Origin: Massilia sp. Root335
GTDB lineage: Bacteria; Pseudomonadota; Gammaproteobacteria; Burkholderiales; Burkholderiaceae_D
Direction: 5' to 3'
NCBI RefSeq assembly: GCF_001425685.1
Contig: NZ_LMCY01000003.1
Location: forward strand, 581,018 to 645,017
DNA length: 64,000 bases
Under the pieces are notes generated by a model, which was given only the letters and a program-made list of their open reading frames with translations, had not been told where the DNA came from and searched no databases. Shown piece after piece: positions 37,629-47,108 of the stretch (position 1 is the stretch's first letter; the number at the start of each line of letters is the position of its first letter). Made by a program: the position numbers and the translations under genes.

Positions 37629-39545
37629 TCAGGGCGCGGCCGCGGGCACGGCTGCGCGCTTCAAGCGGCAGGCCAGGCGCGGCTTCTTGACGGGGGCCGG
37701 CAACACGGCCTGGCGCGCGCTTTCCGTCGCGCCGATGCCCCCGATGGCCGGCGACAGCACCCGCGGGGTCAGCAGGAACATGCGTTGATAGTGCTGCCCT
37801 TCGTGCTTGCGATAGCGGAACATGTCGCCGATCACGGGCAGCCGCGAGAGGCCCGGCACCGCCGTTTCGGTATTGTCGTCCTGGGTGACGGAATAGCCCG
37901 CGATCAGCAGGCTCTCGCCTTCGGTGATCAGGGCCTGCGTGTCGATGGTGCTGTTGCTCACCACCGGCAGCTGCCCCACCTGCTGGGTGGTGAGCTTGCC
38001 GTCCTCGATGTGCACGTCCATGCGGATCTGCTGGGCCCCGCCGGGCGCCGTGATAATCGACGGCAGCACGCGCAGGGACACACCGGCGGACACGCTGTAC
38101 AGGTCGGCGGACTGGTAGCCGGCCACCTGCACGTAGAACGTCTTCTTGCTGTCCATCAGCGCTTCGACATTGTCGAGCGTCTCGACGCGCGGGCTGGCGG
38201 TCACGCGCGCCTGGTCCTTCTGCTGCAGGGCGCTGATGCGGTTGAGCAGGTAGCGGCCGGCGTTGCCGATCACCGTCGTCAGCACGGCGCCCTGGGGCGT
38301 GGCCGGCAAGGCGCCCGATACCGGAACGACGCCGAAGCCGGCGGGGTTGAGCGAGTCGGGATTGGCCGCCTGCGGCAGCTGGCCGTTGCCGGTCTGGAGG
38401 TCGAGGTGGCCCGAGTGCAGGCGCCAGTCGATGCCCAGTTCGTTCAGGGCGTTGTCGGTGATTTCGATGATGGTCGCGTCGATCTCGAGCACGCCTGGAC
38501 GCATGTCGAGCGACTCGATCAGGCTGGCGTAGGCGGCCATGTTCCCGGCCCGGTCGCGCACCAGGATGGCGTTGCCACGCGGGTCCGCTTCGATCGACGG
38601 CCCGGCCTGGGCGGCCGGCGCGCGTTCCTCCTCCTGCGCTCGCGCGAGCGGCGGCGCCCCGGGCGGCAGACCGGGAGCAACGCCGGAGGGAGCGGCGGCG
38701 GGCGCGCCGGGCGGCGTCATGGCGCCGAGTCCGGACAGCGCGGGCAGCGGCGGCACCCGGTTACTCGGCAGGCGCGCAGCCGCGTCGTCCTGGGTTTCGC
38801 GCATGCTCGGCAGCCGGTAGGTGTCGCGCCGCACCGGTGCCGGTTCGGCGCCGGTGCCAGGGGTCTGCTGCCCGTACAGGCCGCGCAACAGGCCAGCGAC
38901 GCCGCGCACGCTCACGCTGCGTCCGTTGATCGTGATGGTCTTGTCGGTGGCCGACGCGTAGCGCAACGGGAAACGCTTCACGACCACGGTATCGCCCGAG
39001 ACCTGGACATGGTCGATCAGGCGCGCGACGTCGCTGACCAGGTCGACCAGGTGCGGCGGCCCCGACACGACGGCCGTGCGCGACACGTCGTCGTAGCGCA
39101 CCGGGAAGCGCGGGTCGTCGATCTGCAGCCGGGCCAGCGCCTGGCGCAGGTCGGCGGTGCTCGCATGCTGCAGGCCCAGCGTGGCGCTGCGCGCCTCGTT
39201 GGCGCCGTAGATGCGCAGCACCGCCCCGTCGTAGTACCAGAGCACGCCGAACGACGCGACCATCTTGTCGAGGAATTGCTGTGGCGCGCTGTTGAAGCGG
39301 CCAGTGACGTTGCCCTCGACCTGCGGCGAGATCCAGGTCATCACGTGCTGGCTGGCGCCGAAATCGCGCAGCACGTCCTTGAGGTCCTTGCGGTCGGCGA
39401 CGTATTCGAAACGGTTGCCCTGCCACGGAATGCGCTCGGCGTGGGCGGGAGCGGACGCGGTCATGGCCGCGACGGCGGCGGCGACCGCCAGGAACATGGC
39501 GAGCCGCGAGGGCCGGCGCCGGCGTGCGGGAGTCGATGGGCTCAT
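37629..39545 (-). CDS. sctC: Type III secretion outer-membrane secretin SctC (HrcC)
   Basis: 638 residues. Arg-rich n-region and signal peptide ending in APAHA, then N0/N1 ring domains (RIPWQGNRFEYVADRKDLKD, DDVSRTAVVSGPPHLVDLV), a Pro/Ala-rich insert (about 240-330) and the secretin core (PRVETLDNVEALMDSKKTFY, SLRVLPSIIT, VPGLSRLPVIGDMFRYRK). Forms the outer-membrane ring of the injectisome. It lies 12 bases after the hrpX gene, the order seen in Ralstonia and Xanthomonas hrp clusters. Confidence 0.95.
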   Translation of the reverse strand: MSPSTPARRRRPSRLAMFLAVAAAVAAMTASAPAHAERIPWQGNRFEYVADRKDLKDVLRDFGASQHVMTWISPQVEGNVTGRFNSAPQQFLDKMVASFGVLWYYDGAVLRIYGANEARSATLGLQHASTADLRQALARLQIDDPRFPVRYDDVSRTAVVSGPPHLVDLVSDVARLIDHVQVSGDTVVVKRFPLRYASATDKTITINGRSVSVRGVAGLLRGLYGQQTPGTGAEPAPVRRDTYRLPSMRETQDDAAARLPSNRVPPLPALSGLGAMTPPGAPAAAPSGVAPGLPPGAPPLARAQEEERAPAAQAGPSIEADPRGNAILVRDRAGNMAAYASLIESLDMRPGVLEIDATIIEITDNALNELGIDWRLHSGHLDLQTGNGQLPQAANPDSLNPAGFGVVPVSGALPATPQGAVLTTVIGNAGRYLLNRISALQQKDQARVTASPRVETLDNVEALMDSKKTFYVQVAGYQSADLYSVSAGVSLRVLPSIITAPGGAQQIRMDVHIEDGKLTTQQVGQLPVVSNSTIDTQALITEGESLLIAGYSVTQDDNTETAVPGLSRLPVIGDMFRYRKHEGQHYQRMFLLTPRVLSPAIGGIGATESARQAVLPAPVKKPRLACRLKRAAVPAAAP

Positions 39546-39557
39546 GACGGCGGCACC

Positions 39558-41006
39558 TCAACCGTAGATGGTCTCGGACGGCGACTCGTGGAACTGGCGC
39601 CGGTATCCCTTGGCCAGTACGGAGCGGCTCTTCACGCCCCAGCGGCTGGCGGTATCGACGATCGAGCCGTTGACCCGTGCGTCGCTGAGCAATTCGTCGC
39701 GGATGCCCTCCAGCCGCAGCTTGCGGATCAAGCCGCCCGGCGTCATGCCGATCGAGCTCTTGAAGGTCATCTGCAGCGCACGTTCCGTCACGCCGATCTG
39801 GGCGGCGACTTCGCGCGTGCTCAGGTCGGCGCGCTCGAGGTTCTCGACGATGTGGCGGTAGGCGCGCCGGTATTTCGCCGGCAGGCGGGCGGACAGGTCG
39901 TCGACGGCCAGCGCACGGCCGGGCTGCGGATGGATCGCGCCGGATTCGGGCGCCTCGCTGCGCAGGCAACGCAGCGCCTCGGCCGTGTAATTGGCGTAGA
40001 GCTTCAGCGCCTGGACCGGATTGCCCTGGCGCGCGGCGATCCGTGCCACGCAATACAGGTAGTCGAAGTTGCAGCGGCGCGTGCCAAGCTCCGTTTCGGT
40101 GCGGTTGAGTTTACCCATCACGGCCTCGGCCACGTCGTCGAGGCCGCCGGCGAACGCCGCCAGCGCGATATCGATCTTGGTCAGCAGGCCCTGGATGCCG
40201 CTGCGGAAATTGTGGCCGTGGTGCGCGATGGCGATCAGCGGCGCGGCGGCCAGGCGGTCGCCGTCGGCCAGCGCGGCCAGGCGCTCGAGATAATCGTTGC
40301 GCTGCGTGATCAGGGCGGGCAGCGGCGCCAGGATGGCCGTGGTGGCGGCGAGCCTGCGCGTGACGTCGGCGCGCTGGTTGCCGGCGTACGTCTGGACCAG
40401 CTGCGCCGAGCTCCAGAAGGCGTGGTCGTTCAAGGTGGTGGAGGTGCGGATGCGCAGCTGGACGTCGAACTCGCGCGCCAGCAGCCCGATCACGATGCGC
40501 CAGCCCGGCTCCGCGTGGCCATCGGCCAGCGTGGCGGCCTCCAGCAAGGCATTGTCGGCGTCGCGCTGCAGGCCCAGTTGATGCTGCACGAGCGCGACGC
40601 CGATCAGGGCCTCGATGCGCTCGCCCGCCGTGGCGGCGCCGTCCTGCACGATGCGGGCGAAGCATTTCGCCGTCGTCGCATAGCGGTCGCGCATCATCAG
40701 CTGCCAGCCCGTGTTCCGGCACGACATGATGCGCAGGCGGTCGTTGTCGTTGACAGTGAATTTCTGCGCGCGCCGGTACAGGTCCTCGGCGTCTTCGTCG
40801 TAACCGAGCAGCAGCGATGCGTCGCCCGCCGCCACCAGGCGCGCGACGTCGACTTCGCCCAGCTTGCGCGCCGCGCTGTCGAGTACCTCATCGACGGTGC
40901 AGTAGGCGCGCTCGGCGGCGCCGTCGAGGATGGCGGCCGCATAGCCGGGCAAGGTGCCGCGTTGCGCAAGTCCGGAACACAGAGCGAAATAAATGGTCGA
41001 AAACAT
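39558..41006 (-). CDS. hrpX: AraC-family T3SS master regulator (HrpX/HrpB)
   Basis: 482 residues. A long helical N-terminal region with TPR-like repeats, and a C-terminal AraC domain (about 385-482: LSTREVAAQIGVTERALQMT, GMTPGGLIRKLRLEGIRDEL, SIVDTASRWGVKSRSVLAKG). Size and position between sctT and sctC match HrpB of Ralstonia. Known HrpB/HrpX proteins bind PIP/hrpII boxes, and eight such boxes lie in this window, none in front of this gene. GGGAGG six bases before the ATG supports the start; two 16-bp direct repeats lie at 41083-41120 upstream. Confidence 0.92.
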   Translation of the reverse strand: MFSTIYFALCSGLAQRGTLPGYAAAILDGAAERAYCTVDEVLDSAARKLGEVDVARLVAAGDASLLLGYDEDAEDLYRRAQKFTVNDNDRLRIMSCRNTGWQLMMRDRYATTAKCFARIVQDGAATAGERIEALIGVALVQHQLGLQRDADNALLEAATLADGHAEPGWRIVIGLLAREFDVQLRIRTSTTLNDHAFWSSAQLVQTYAGNQRADVTRRLAATTAILAPLPALITQRNDYLERLAALADGDRLAAAPLIAIAHHGHNFRSGIQGLLTKIDIALAAFAGGLDDVAEAVMGKLNRTETELGTRRCNFDYLYCVARIAARQGNPVQALKLYANYTAEALRCLRSEAPESGAIHPQPGRALAVDDLSARLPAKYRRAYRHIVENLERADLSTREVAAQIGVTERALQMTFKSSIGMTPGGLIRKLRLEGIRDELLSDARVNGSIVDTASRWGVKSRSVLAKGYRRQFHESPSETIYG

Positions 41007-41082
41007 GGTGCACCTCCCGGTTGATCTGTTTGCGGCCGGGTTATCCCGGCGACAAGATCATGGTAAGCGCGATACGCCTCGA

Positions 41083-41120
41083 CAAATCTCAACAAACCGC
41101 AGCGCAAATCACAACAAACC
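41083..41120 (-). promoter_or_regulatory. Direct repeats upstream of hrpX (candidate operator)
   Basis: CAAATCTCAACAAACC (41083-41098) and CAAATCACAACAAACC (41105-41120): 15 of 16 identical, 22 bp apart, i.e. two helical turns. They sit 77-114 bp upstream of the hrpX ATG. Direct repeats with this period are typical binding sites of OmpR/PhoB-type regulators; identity of the regulator is unknown. Confidence 0.55.
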
Positions 41121-41146
41121 TCAACTCTCGGTTCATACGAGGCCGA

Positions 41147-41176
41147 GCCAACGCCAACGCCAACGCCAACGCCATC
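41147..41176. repeat. Hexanucleotide tandem repeat
   Basis: Four perfect GCCAAC units and a fifth GCCATC, just upstream of the direct repeats in the sctT-hrpX interval. Too short for CRISPR and non-coding on the operon strand. Confidence 0.8.
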
Positions 41177-41193
41177 GTCGCGCTTACGTCGCG

Positions 41194-41219
41194 CGTGGGC
41201 ACGGGGTGCCCACCCTACG
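41194..41219. repeat. Interspersed palindromic repeat, copy 2
   Basis: 26 bp identical to 14492-14517. It overlaps the end of sctT; the TAG stop of sctT (41215-41217) lies inside the repeat, suggesting the insertion set the present C-terminus. Confidence 0.75.
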
Positions 41220-42045
41220 GCCCCGGCGCGCCGAGCATGCCCTTCGCCAGCTGGGAGCCGAGATCGCCCAGCAGCACGTCGCCCACGACCTGCGACGCGA
41301 ACACGGCCACCAGCGCGATCAGCATGACCATGCCGATCATGCCGCGCAACGGCTGGCTCAGTGCGTTCGGCTCGAGCTTGTCGGCCGAGCGGGCCATGAT
41401 GCCGAGGCCGACGTCGACCAGCACCAGTACGAGCATCACCGGCGTGCCCAGCTTGGCGAGCGCGGTCCACACGGTGTCGGTGCGGCCGATCAGGAACGCT
41501 TCGGCCGTACTGGCCAGCGTGGGCAGCATCACCTGCGGCGGCCACCATTGATACGACTGGAACAGCGCGCCGAGCAGGAAGCTCATGCCGCCGCCGACAT
41601 AGAACAGCGTCGTCACCAGTTGCAGCAGCAGGTTCGAGACCGGGGTGCTCTGTTCGCCGCGCAGCGGATCGGTCATCTGGATGTTGTTGAACCCGGCCAT
41701 GTCGTCGATCAGCGTGCCGACGCTTTGCGCGATCCAGAACACCGGCGCGGCCGCGAAGCCGAACGCCAGGCCAAGGAAGGCCTCCTTGCAGGCCAGTACG
41801 ATCAGCATCGCGCTGCCGGCCGTCTCGAACGCCTGCGGCGACTGCCCGGACGCGACGAAGAAGGTGAGCACGTAGACGACGCCGTTGCGCACGGTGCCCG
41901 GCAACGCGCTGTCGCCGGTGGCCGGCAGCACGATGAAGGCCACCATGATGCGGATGCCGGTGAGCAGCACCAGCACGATCAGCGTGTGGTAGGCGCCGTA
42001 CCAGTCCATCAGGGCACGGAGCCAGGCGTGGGTATCGTAGGTCAT
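41215..42045 (-). CDS. sctT: T3SS export-gate protein SctT (HrcT)
   Basis: 276-residue integral membrane protein of the export gate with SctR and SctS. Several hydrophobic helices; family segments GIRIMVAFIVLPATG, CKEAFLGLAFGF, GFNNIQMTDPLRGEQSTPVSNL. ATGA overlap with sctO at 42042-42045 sets the start. Its last codons come from an interspersed repeat. Confidence 0.95.
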   Translation of the reverse strand: MTYDTHAWLRALMDWYGAYHTLIVLVLLTGIRIMVAFIVLPATGDSALPGTVRNGVVYVLTFFVASGQSPQAFETAGSAMLIVLACKEAFLGLAFGFAAAPVFWIAQSVGTLIDDMAGFNNIQMTDPLRGEQSTPVSNLLLQLVTTLFYVGGGMSFLLGALFQSYQWWPPQVMLPTLASTAEAFLIGRTDTVWTALAKLGTPVMLVLVLVDVGLGIMARSADKLEPNALSQPLRGMIGMVMLIALVAVFASQVVGDVLLGDLGSQLAKGMLGAPGP

Positions 42046-42539
42046 CGTTTGCTCGCATAACGTCGGGCCAGCAGGTTGTCCACCGCTTCCTCGTCGGCGG
42101 CCAGTTCGGCGGCGTGGGCAGCGGCGCGGCGCACCTCGTCCAGCCTGGCCCGGCACCGGTCGAGCGCCGCGCCGGCGCGCGCCAGCCGGGCTTCCGCGGC
42201 GCGCACCCTTTCCTGGTGGCGCTCCACGGCGCCGGCCGCCTTCTGCTCTTCCTTGCGGGCCGCGTCGAGCGCGTCCTTGAGCGCCACGCGCCAGTTTTCG
42301 TGGCGCACGTAGTCGGGCACCGACAGCGCGGCGGCACCGCGGAAGCGCGCGGCCATGCCGTCGGCGTGGTCGCCGCAGCGCGCCTGGGCCTGCTCCACCT
42401 CGCGCCGCGCCGCGTCGCGGGCGGCCTCGCGCTCGGCCAGCGCGCGCCGGTCGCGCGCGGCTTCTTCCTCGATGCGCTCGCGGCGCCGGGTCTTGGCGGC
42501 GACGATCGCCCGCCACTTGCCGATGGCCGCCGCGCTCAT
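42042..42539 (-). CDS. sctO: T3SS stalk protein SctO (HrpB7-like)
   Basis: 165 residues, almost entirely charged coiled coil ([40 protein letters not shown]). SctO/FliJ-type proteins form the stalk inside the ATPase ring. Sequence is poorly conserved in the family; assignment rests on size, coiled coil and position between sctN and sctT. ATGA overlaps at both ends. Confidence 0.82.
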   Translation of the reverse strand: MSAAAIGKWRAIVAAKTRRRERIEEEAARDRRALAEREAARDAARREVEQAQARCGDHADGMAARFRGAAALSVPDYVRHENWRVALKDALDAARKEEQKAAGAVERHQERVRAAEARLARAGAALDRCRARLDEVRRAAAHAAELAADEEAVDNLLARRYASKR

Positions 42540-43858
42540 TGCGGTGCGAACCCGGCGACGAATTCGTGGGTGTCCGCGCCGTCCGCGAAGTCGTCGGTGC
42601 GCTGGTTGAGGAAGTCGTCGAGCGGGTCGTGCTGCGCGATCGCCTCGTCGGTCAGCGGGTCCGTGCCCTGCTGGTATTCCCCCATCTGCAGCAGCAGCTC
42701 GACGTCGTCGTACTTCGCCAGCAGCTTGCGCACGTGCCCGGCGCCGGCGCAGTGCTCGGGCGTGGCGACCAGGGTCATGACCCGGCTCAGGCTGTGCAGC
42801 ACGTCGATGGCCGGATAGCGGTTGCGCGCCGCCACCTTGCGCGACAACACCATGTGCCCGTCGAGGATGCCGCGCACTTCCTCGCTGACGGGGTCGTTGC
42901 CCTCCTCGTCCTCGGCCAGCACCGTATAAAAGGCGGTAATGGAACCGTCCGGCCCCATGCCGGCCCGCTCGAGCAGGCGCGGCAGTTCGGCGAAGACCGA
43001 CGGCGGAAAGCCGCGCCGGGTGGGCGGCTCGCCGGCCGCCAGGCCGATTTCGCGCTGCGCGCGGGCGAAGCGGGTCAGCGAATCCATCATCAGCAACACG
43101 CGCAGCCCGCAGTCGCGGAAGTACTCGGCGATGGCGGTGCCGACGTGCGCCGCCTTGGCGCGCTCGATGGCGGAGCGGTCGGACGTGGCGCACACGACCA
43201 CGCTGCGCGCCATGCCGTCCTCGCCCAGGATCAGTTCGATGAATTCGCGCACCTCGCGGCCCCGTTCGCCGATCAGGACGATCACGTTGACGTCGCAGGC
43301 CGCGCCGCGCGCCAGCATGCCGAGCAGGGTGCTCTTGCCGACACCGGCCGGCGCGAAGATGCCGAAGCGCTGGCCTTCGCCGACCGTCAGCAGGCCGTCG
43401 ATGACGCGCACGCCGGTATCCAGCGGCGTGTCGACCATGCGCCGCGTCAGCGGATCGGGCGCGGCGGCCATCACGGGGCGCAGCAGCGCGTCCGGCGGCA
43501 GCGGCGTACCGTCGATCGGCTGGCCGAGCCCGTCGAGCACGCGCCCCAGGAGCGCTTCGCCCACCGGCACCGACAGCGGGCGGCCCAGGCCGACCACGCG
43601 GGTCGCGCGCGACAGGCCGGTCACGTCGCCGAACGGCGCGAGCAGCGCGAACTGGCGCGTGAAACCGACCACCTCGGCGCGCTGCAGCAGGGTGCCGTGC
43701 GCGTCGCGCAGTTCGCACAGTTCGCCCAGCATGACGTCGATGCCGCCGACCTTCAGCAGCGTGCCGACGGCTTCGACCACTTTGCCGTGCCGGACGACCG
43801 CCGCGGCGTTATCGAGCGCGCCGCCCAGCGCGTCGAGGAAGGCGATGGCGTCGTTCAT
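42536..43858 (-). CDS. sctN: T3SS ATPase SctN (HrcN)
   Basis: 440-residue F1-like ATPase at the base of the injectisome that strips chaperones and unfolds substrates. Walker [13 protein letters not shown], the [11 protein letters not shown] segment, Walker [32 protein letters not shown] and [15 protein letters not shown]. Length is normal. Start from the ATGA overlap with sctL. Confidence 0.97.
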   Translation of the reverse strand: MNDAIAFLDALGGALDNAAAVVRHGKVVEAVGTLLKVGGIDVMLGELCELRDAHGTLLQRAEVVGFTRQFALLAPFGDVTGLSRATRVVGLGRPLSVPVGEALLGRVLDGLGQPIDGTPLPPDALLRPVMAAAPDPLTRRMVDTPLDTGVRVIDGLLTVGEGQRFGIFAPAGVGKSTLLGMLARGAACDVNVIVLIGERGREVREFIELILGEDGMARSVVVCATSDRSAIERAKAAHVGTAIAEYFRDCGLRVLLMMDSLTRFARAQREIGLAAGEPPTRRGFPPSVFAELPRLLERAGMGPDGSITAFYTVLAEDEEGNDPVSEEVRGILDGHMVLSRKVAARNRYPAIDVLHSLSRVMTLVATPEHCAGAGHVRKLLAKYDDVELLLQMGEYQQGTDPLTDEAIAQHDPLDDFLNQRTDDFADGADTHEFVAGFAPQ

Positions 43859-44649
43859 GGCGTGTCCCAATCGGCGCCGCCGTACGCAGCTTCGTCTTCT
43901 TCGTCTTCTTCGTCCTCTTCCTCGTCTTCCTCTTCCTCGCCCACCTCGGCGGCGTCCACGTCGAGCGCCGCGCCGCCGGCCCTGAGCGCGCCGATGGCCC
44001 GTTCGAGCGCGTCCAGCAGCAGCGGCAGGCCGCCGGTCACGATGCCATGGTCCCATTCGCACACGCAGCTGCCCGCTTCCGCGTCGGGATCGGCGGTCAC
44101 CGCCGGGTTCAGCTGCCAGCGGTGCGCCGCGCACACGGCGCCGAACGCCCGGGTCGCGGCGGCGACGTCTTCCGGCGCCACGCGGACCGACAGGTACGAG
44201 GCATCGTCGAGGTGGCGCGACAGGTCGGCGCCGATGCGCGCGAACAGGGCCTCGCTGTCGGCGTCGCCCAGCGCGCGCGCGACCGTGCGCAGCACGACGT
44301 CGGCGATGCGGTCGCGCAGCGCCAGCAGCGCATCATGCCCGTCCTCCGCGCCGCGCAGCATGGTTTCCTGCGCCGCTTCCAGCGCGCGCGCCCGTCCGGC
44401 CTCGTAGCCGCGCTGCTCCGCCGTGTCGTACTCGGCACGCGCCGCCTCCATCATCCGCACGGCCTCGGCGCGCGCGGCTTGCCGGAGCGCCTCGGCTTCC
44501 TCTTCGGCGGCGGCGATCAGTTCTTCCACCTGTCGGCGGCACTGCTCGGCGGCGCCGTCGAGGGCGACCAGGCCGGCCATGTCGCCGGCACGCAGGACAT
44601 CCTGTCCAACACCGATCCCGCCACGCGGCGATCTCAACCAAATAACCAT
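43855..44649 (-). CDS. sctL: T3SS ATPase regulator/stator SctL (HrpB5/HrcL)
   Basis: 264 residues. N-terminal short strand, a long helix rich in Ala/Glu (about 40-100), then the C-terminal V-ATPase-E-like domain ([48 protein letters not shown]). It anchors SctN to the cytoplasmic sorting platform. Unusual: an extremely acidic tail ([17 protein letters not shown], about 238-256) after the normal end of the family. GGAG seven bases before the ATG; overlaps sctK by 16 bases. Confidence 0.9.
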   Translation of the reverse strand: MVIWLRSPRGGIGVGQDVLRAGDMAGLVALDGAAEQCRRQVEELIAAAEEEAEALRQAARAEAVRMMEAARAEYDTAEQRGYEAGRARALEAAQETMLRGAEDGHDALLALRDRIADVVLRTVARALGDADSEALFARIGADLSRHLDDASYLSVRVAPEDVAAATRAFGAVCAAHRWQLNPAVTADPDAEAGSCVCEWDHGIVTGGLPLLLDALERAIGALRAGGAALDVDAAEVGEEEEDEEEDEEDEEDEAAYGGADWDTP

Positions 44650-45242
44650 GTGAACTCCGGAAAAATCAGCGCGGCGTCCGCCAGGAAAGGCGTGCTCGCG
44701 CCGGTTGTGGCGGGGCGCGCGTCCGCCGCGCCCTGCAGGGTCAAGGCAACCAGCCGCGCCGCGACGTCCAGGGTCAACGCCCCGTCCGCGACGAGCATCG
44801 CGTGGCCGCCGGCGGCCAGCGCATCGGCCCCGTCGGGCGGCGCCGCGCCGGCGCCGGGCGCCTGCAGGCCGAGCCGCACCAGCGTGTCGAAAGCCTGTTC
44901 GCCGACCGCGCCGGCGAGCAGCCGCCGCTGCGCGCCGGATACGATGCGCCGCAGCGCGCCGCGCGCGGGATACAGGCGCAAGGCGGACAGCACGCGCCGC
45001 AACGCGTCCTCGTCGAGCAGGGCCAGGCGGTTGGCGTGCGGACCGAAGCTGCTCAGGGGCGCCGGGGCACCCAGCCAGTCGGCGCGCGCGCCATACCAGG
45101 GGCGTTCCGCGCCGGGCGGCACAGGCACGCCCAGGCGGCGGCAGGCGCGTTCGCCCAGCGCGGCCGCCAGCGCCGCCACCCGCCGCTCGTAGGCGGCCAG
45201 CCAGCCGGCCAGGCGTTCCGGCGGCAGCGGCACGGCGTTCAT
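44634..45242 (-). CDS. sctK: T3SS sorting-platform protein SctK (HrpB4-like)
   Basis: 202 residues, Ala/Leu-rich, soluble. SctK links the SctQ/SctL pods to the inner-membrane ring. Weakly conserved family; identified by place between sctJ and sctL, by size, and by its ending in [13 protein letters not shown] overlap with sctJ, 16-base overlap with sctL. Confidence 0.82.
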   Translation of the reverse strand: MNAVPLPPERLAGWLAAYERRVAALAAALGERACRRLGVPVPPGAERPWYGARADWLGAPAPLSSFGPHANRLALLDEDALRRVLSALRLYPARGALRRIVSGAQRRLLAGAVGEQAFDTLVRLGLQAPGAGAAPPDGADALAAGGHAMLVADGALTLDVAARLVALTLQGAADARPATTGASTPFLADAALIFPEFTWLFG

Positions 45243-46006
45243 ACGGCGTGGGTCCCGGAACGCTTGAGCACGCGCTGGACGGCCCCCTTGAGCGAGATGC
45301 CGAAGCGGCGCGCCAGCAGCGCCAGCGCGGCGGCCAGCGCAAGCAGGCCGAGCGCGGCGCCACCCCAGCGCCAGGCCGCGGAGCCCTGGTTCGACTCGCG
45401 CAAGGCCTCCGGCGCCGCCATGCCCTGCACCATCGTGACGCTGACGTTGTCGTAGGTGAGCCCCTCGACCGCGTGCACCACCAGGTTCTTCAGGTTGGGC
45501 GTGAGCGTGGCCACGTCCGTGCCCGGCAGGTACTGGATGAAGACCGCCGCCGACGACGGCTTGACCGTGGCGGCCAGCGGATCGTTGTTCGGCAGGACGA
45601 TCTGCACGCTGGCATAGGCCACGCCGTCGATGCGCGACAGGACCTCCGACAGCTGCTGCGACACGCCGTAGATGAAGCGCACGCGTTCCTCGGTGGGCGT
45701 GGAGATCAGGCCGTCCTTCTTGAACATGTCGCCCAGGTTCTGGAAGCGCTGGTGCGGCAGCCCGTGCGCGCGCAGCACGTCCATCGCGCGGGCGAACTGG
45801 TCGCCGTCGATCTCCACGTTCCAGGTCTTGCCGCCGTCGTCGGACTGCTTCGAGGCGTCGACCTGGGCGTCGAGCAGCACCGCCAGCATTTCGTTGGCGT
45901 CGCGCTCGGGCAGGTGCGCGAACAGCTGCTTGCTGCAACCGCTCAGCAGCAAGGCCATGGCGCAGGCCAGCACGCCGGCCTTCAGCACTTTCACATGGGT
46001 GGCCAT
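45239..46006 (-). CDS. sctJ: T3SS inner-membrane ring lipoprotein SctJ (HrcJ)
   Basis: 255 residues. Lipobox LLLSGCSKQ with Cys24 as lipidation site; two ring-building domains ([19 protein letters not shown] and [20 protein letters not shown]), and a C-terminal transmembrane helix ([20 protein letters not shown]). One base after sctI. Confidence 0.96.
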   Translation of the reverse strand: MATHVKVLKAGVLACAMALLLSGCSKQLFAHLPERDANEMLAVLLDAQVDASKQSDDGGKTWNVEIDGDQFARAMDVLRAHGLPHQRFQNLGDMFKKDGLISTPTEERVRFIYGVSQQLSEVLSRIDGVAYASVQIVLPNNDPLAATVKPSSAAVFIQYLPGTDVATLTPNLKNLVVHAVEGLTYDNVSVTMVQGMAAPEALRESNQGSAAWRWGGAALGLLALAAALALLARRFGISLKGAVQRVLKRSGTHAV

Positions 46007-46007
46007 A

Positions 46008-46415
46008 TCACTGGTTCTTCATCAAAGTCTGCACCGACGTCTTGACGCCTTGCGCCACCATCTGGCCGCCGTACATCTTGCACGCCATCTGCGCCGCCTC
46101 GAACTGGATCTTCGTGGTGGCGCCAACGAGTTCCTGCTGCGACATGAAGGGCGCCTCGGCGGCGAACCGGTCGACCCGCCCGCCGAATTCGGCGAAGGCC
46201 TGGTCCTGGCGCGTGACGGCCTCGGTCATCGCCGACGGGCCGTGCGCGCGCGACGCCTCCGGGGGCGCCAGGCGCGCGGCGTCCAGCTTGCTGCGGAACA
46301 GGTCGACCAGTTCGCTGGCGGGCTGCGCGCGCGGGCCCGCCGGGGTTGCCGGCTGCGGCGCGGACGGCGGCGCCAGGGTGGAGATCGGCGGCAGGGGCTG
46401 GATGGGGATCGTCAT
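46008..46415 (-). CDS. sctI: T3SS inner rod protein SctI (HrpB2-like)
   Basis: 135 residues. Pro-rich N-terminus (to about 35) and a helical C-terminus with [20 protein letters not shown] and [12 protein letters not shown], the region of HrpB2 needed for T3S in Xanthomonas. Inner rod proteins connect the export gate to the pilus. Second gene of the minus-strand hrp operon. Confidence 0.88.
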   Translation of the reverse strand: MTIPIQPLPPISTLAPPSAPQPATPAGPRAQPASELVDLFRSKLDAARLAPPEASRAHGPSAMTEAVTRQDQAFAEFGGRVDRFAAEAPFMSQQELVGATTKIQFEAAQMACKMYGGQMVAQGVKTSVQTLMKNQ

Positions 46416-46424
46416 GGCGGGCTC

Positions 46425-46895
46425 CTAGGCACGCAGGTGGCGCTGCTGCATCATCTTCTGCAATTCGGCGAGGTCGACCGGCGCCTCGGCGCCGGCAGCG
46501 GCGCGGCGCGTGCTGGCCTTGCCCAGCAGCGCATTGACGATGTCGACGGAATCCTGGTCCTCGTTGCGGTTGATGACGTCGTTGGCGTACGAGCGCCACG
46601 ACGGATCCTGCAGCCCGTACAGCGCCACGGCCAGGAGGGCGCTGACGTAGGGGCCGAACGCGCCGCGCAGGGGGCGCTGTTCGAGGTCGCGCAGGTAGCG
46701 CAGGGCGCCGGCGAAGTCGTGGCGGCGGATCAGCATCCAGGCGTCGTAGGCGTGCAGCTCGACGAAATTCGGACGCAGGATGTGCAAGGCGGTCAGGACC
46801 CGTTCGGACTGCTCGAGATGGCCATGCTTGGCGCCGAACATCAAGACCTCGATCAACGCCGCTATCAGGCGGTTACTGCATTGGGACACGGGCAT
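46425..46895 (-). CDS. hrpB1: HrpB1/HrpK-family T3SS protein
   Basis: 156 residues, helical, TPR-like (LIEVLMFGAKHGHLEQSERV, ALHILRPNFVELHAYDAWML). HrpB1 of Xanthomonas is a periplasmic T3S component. First gene of the operon, directly behind the hrpII box at 46977-47001. AGGAG six bases before the ATG fixes the start at 46895. Confidence 0.88.
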   Translation of the reverse strand: MPVSQCSNRLIAALIEVLMFGAKHGHLEQSERVLTALHILRPNFVELHAYDAWMLIRRHDFAGALRYLRDLEQRPLRGAFGPYVSALLAVALYGLQDPSWRSYANDVINRNEDQDSVDIVNALLGKASTRRAAAGAEAPVDLAELQKMMQQRHLRA

Positions 46896-46939
46896 GGTTC
46901 GCTCCTGTTGGGTGGGCCGCACGGCGCGGCATGACCGAC

Positions 46940-47001
46940 ACCTTACCGGCCGGCCGGCCGTTCCCGCGGGCCGGAGCCGAAATCCCCGCGCGCCAAACGA
47001 A
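46940..47001 (-). promoter_or_regulatory. hrpII box + -10 for the hrpB1-sctT operon
   Basis: Minus strand: TTCGT (47001-46997) - 15 bases - TTCGG (46981-46977), matching the Ralstonia TTCG-N16-TTCG form, then 31 bases to TAAGGT (46945-46940), a perfect YANNNT -10. Confidence 0.85.
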
Positions 47002-47024
47002 GACCCGGCTTCGCCGCGCCGGAC

Positions 47025-47086
47025 TTCGCATGCGCCGCCGCCGCTTCGCGCGGGCCGCCGGCCGGCCGCGCCGCGCCGCCGACAAT
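47025..47086 (+). promoter_or_regulatory. PIP box + -10 for the sctU-hrpD6 operon
   Basis: TTCGC (47025-47029) - 15 bases - TTCGC (47045-47049), a perfect PIP box, then 31 bases to GACAAT (47081-47086), which fits the -10 except for its first base. 23 bases from the divergent box. Confidence 0.88.
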
Positions 47087-47108
47087 GCCGATCGGAAGGG
47101 GGGACGCC

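Noticed and set aside
37614..41024. 1136-residue plus-strand frame opposite sctC and hrpX
   Set aside because: Antisense to two clearly recognisable genes; no ribosome site or family.
41147..41176. Short tandem array as a CRISPR
   Set aside because: Six-base units without spacers; a simple microsatellite.
47010..47029. Additional TTCGC pair with a 10-base spacing near the hrp promoters
   Set aside because: Spacing is wrong for a PIP box; the N15 pair starting at 47025 accounts for the promoter.
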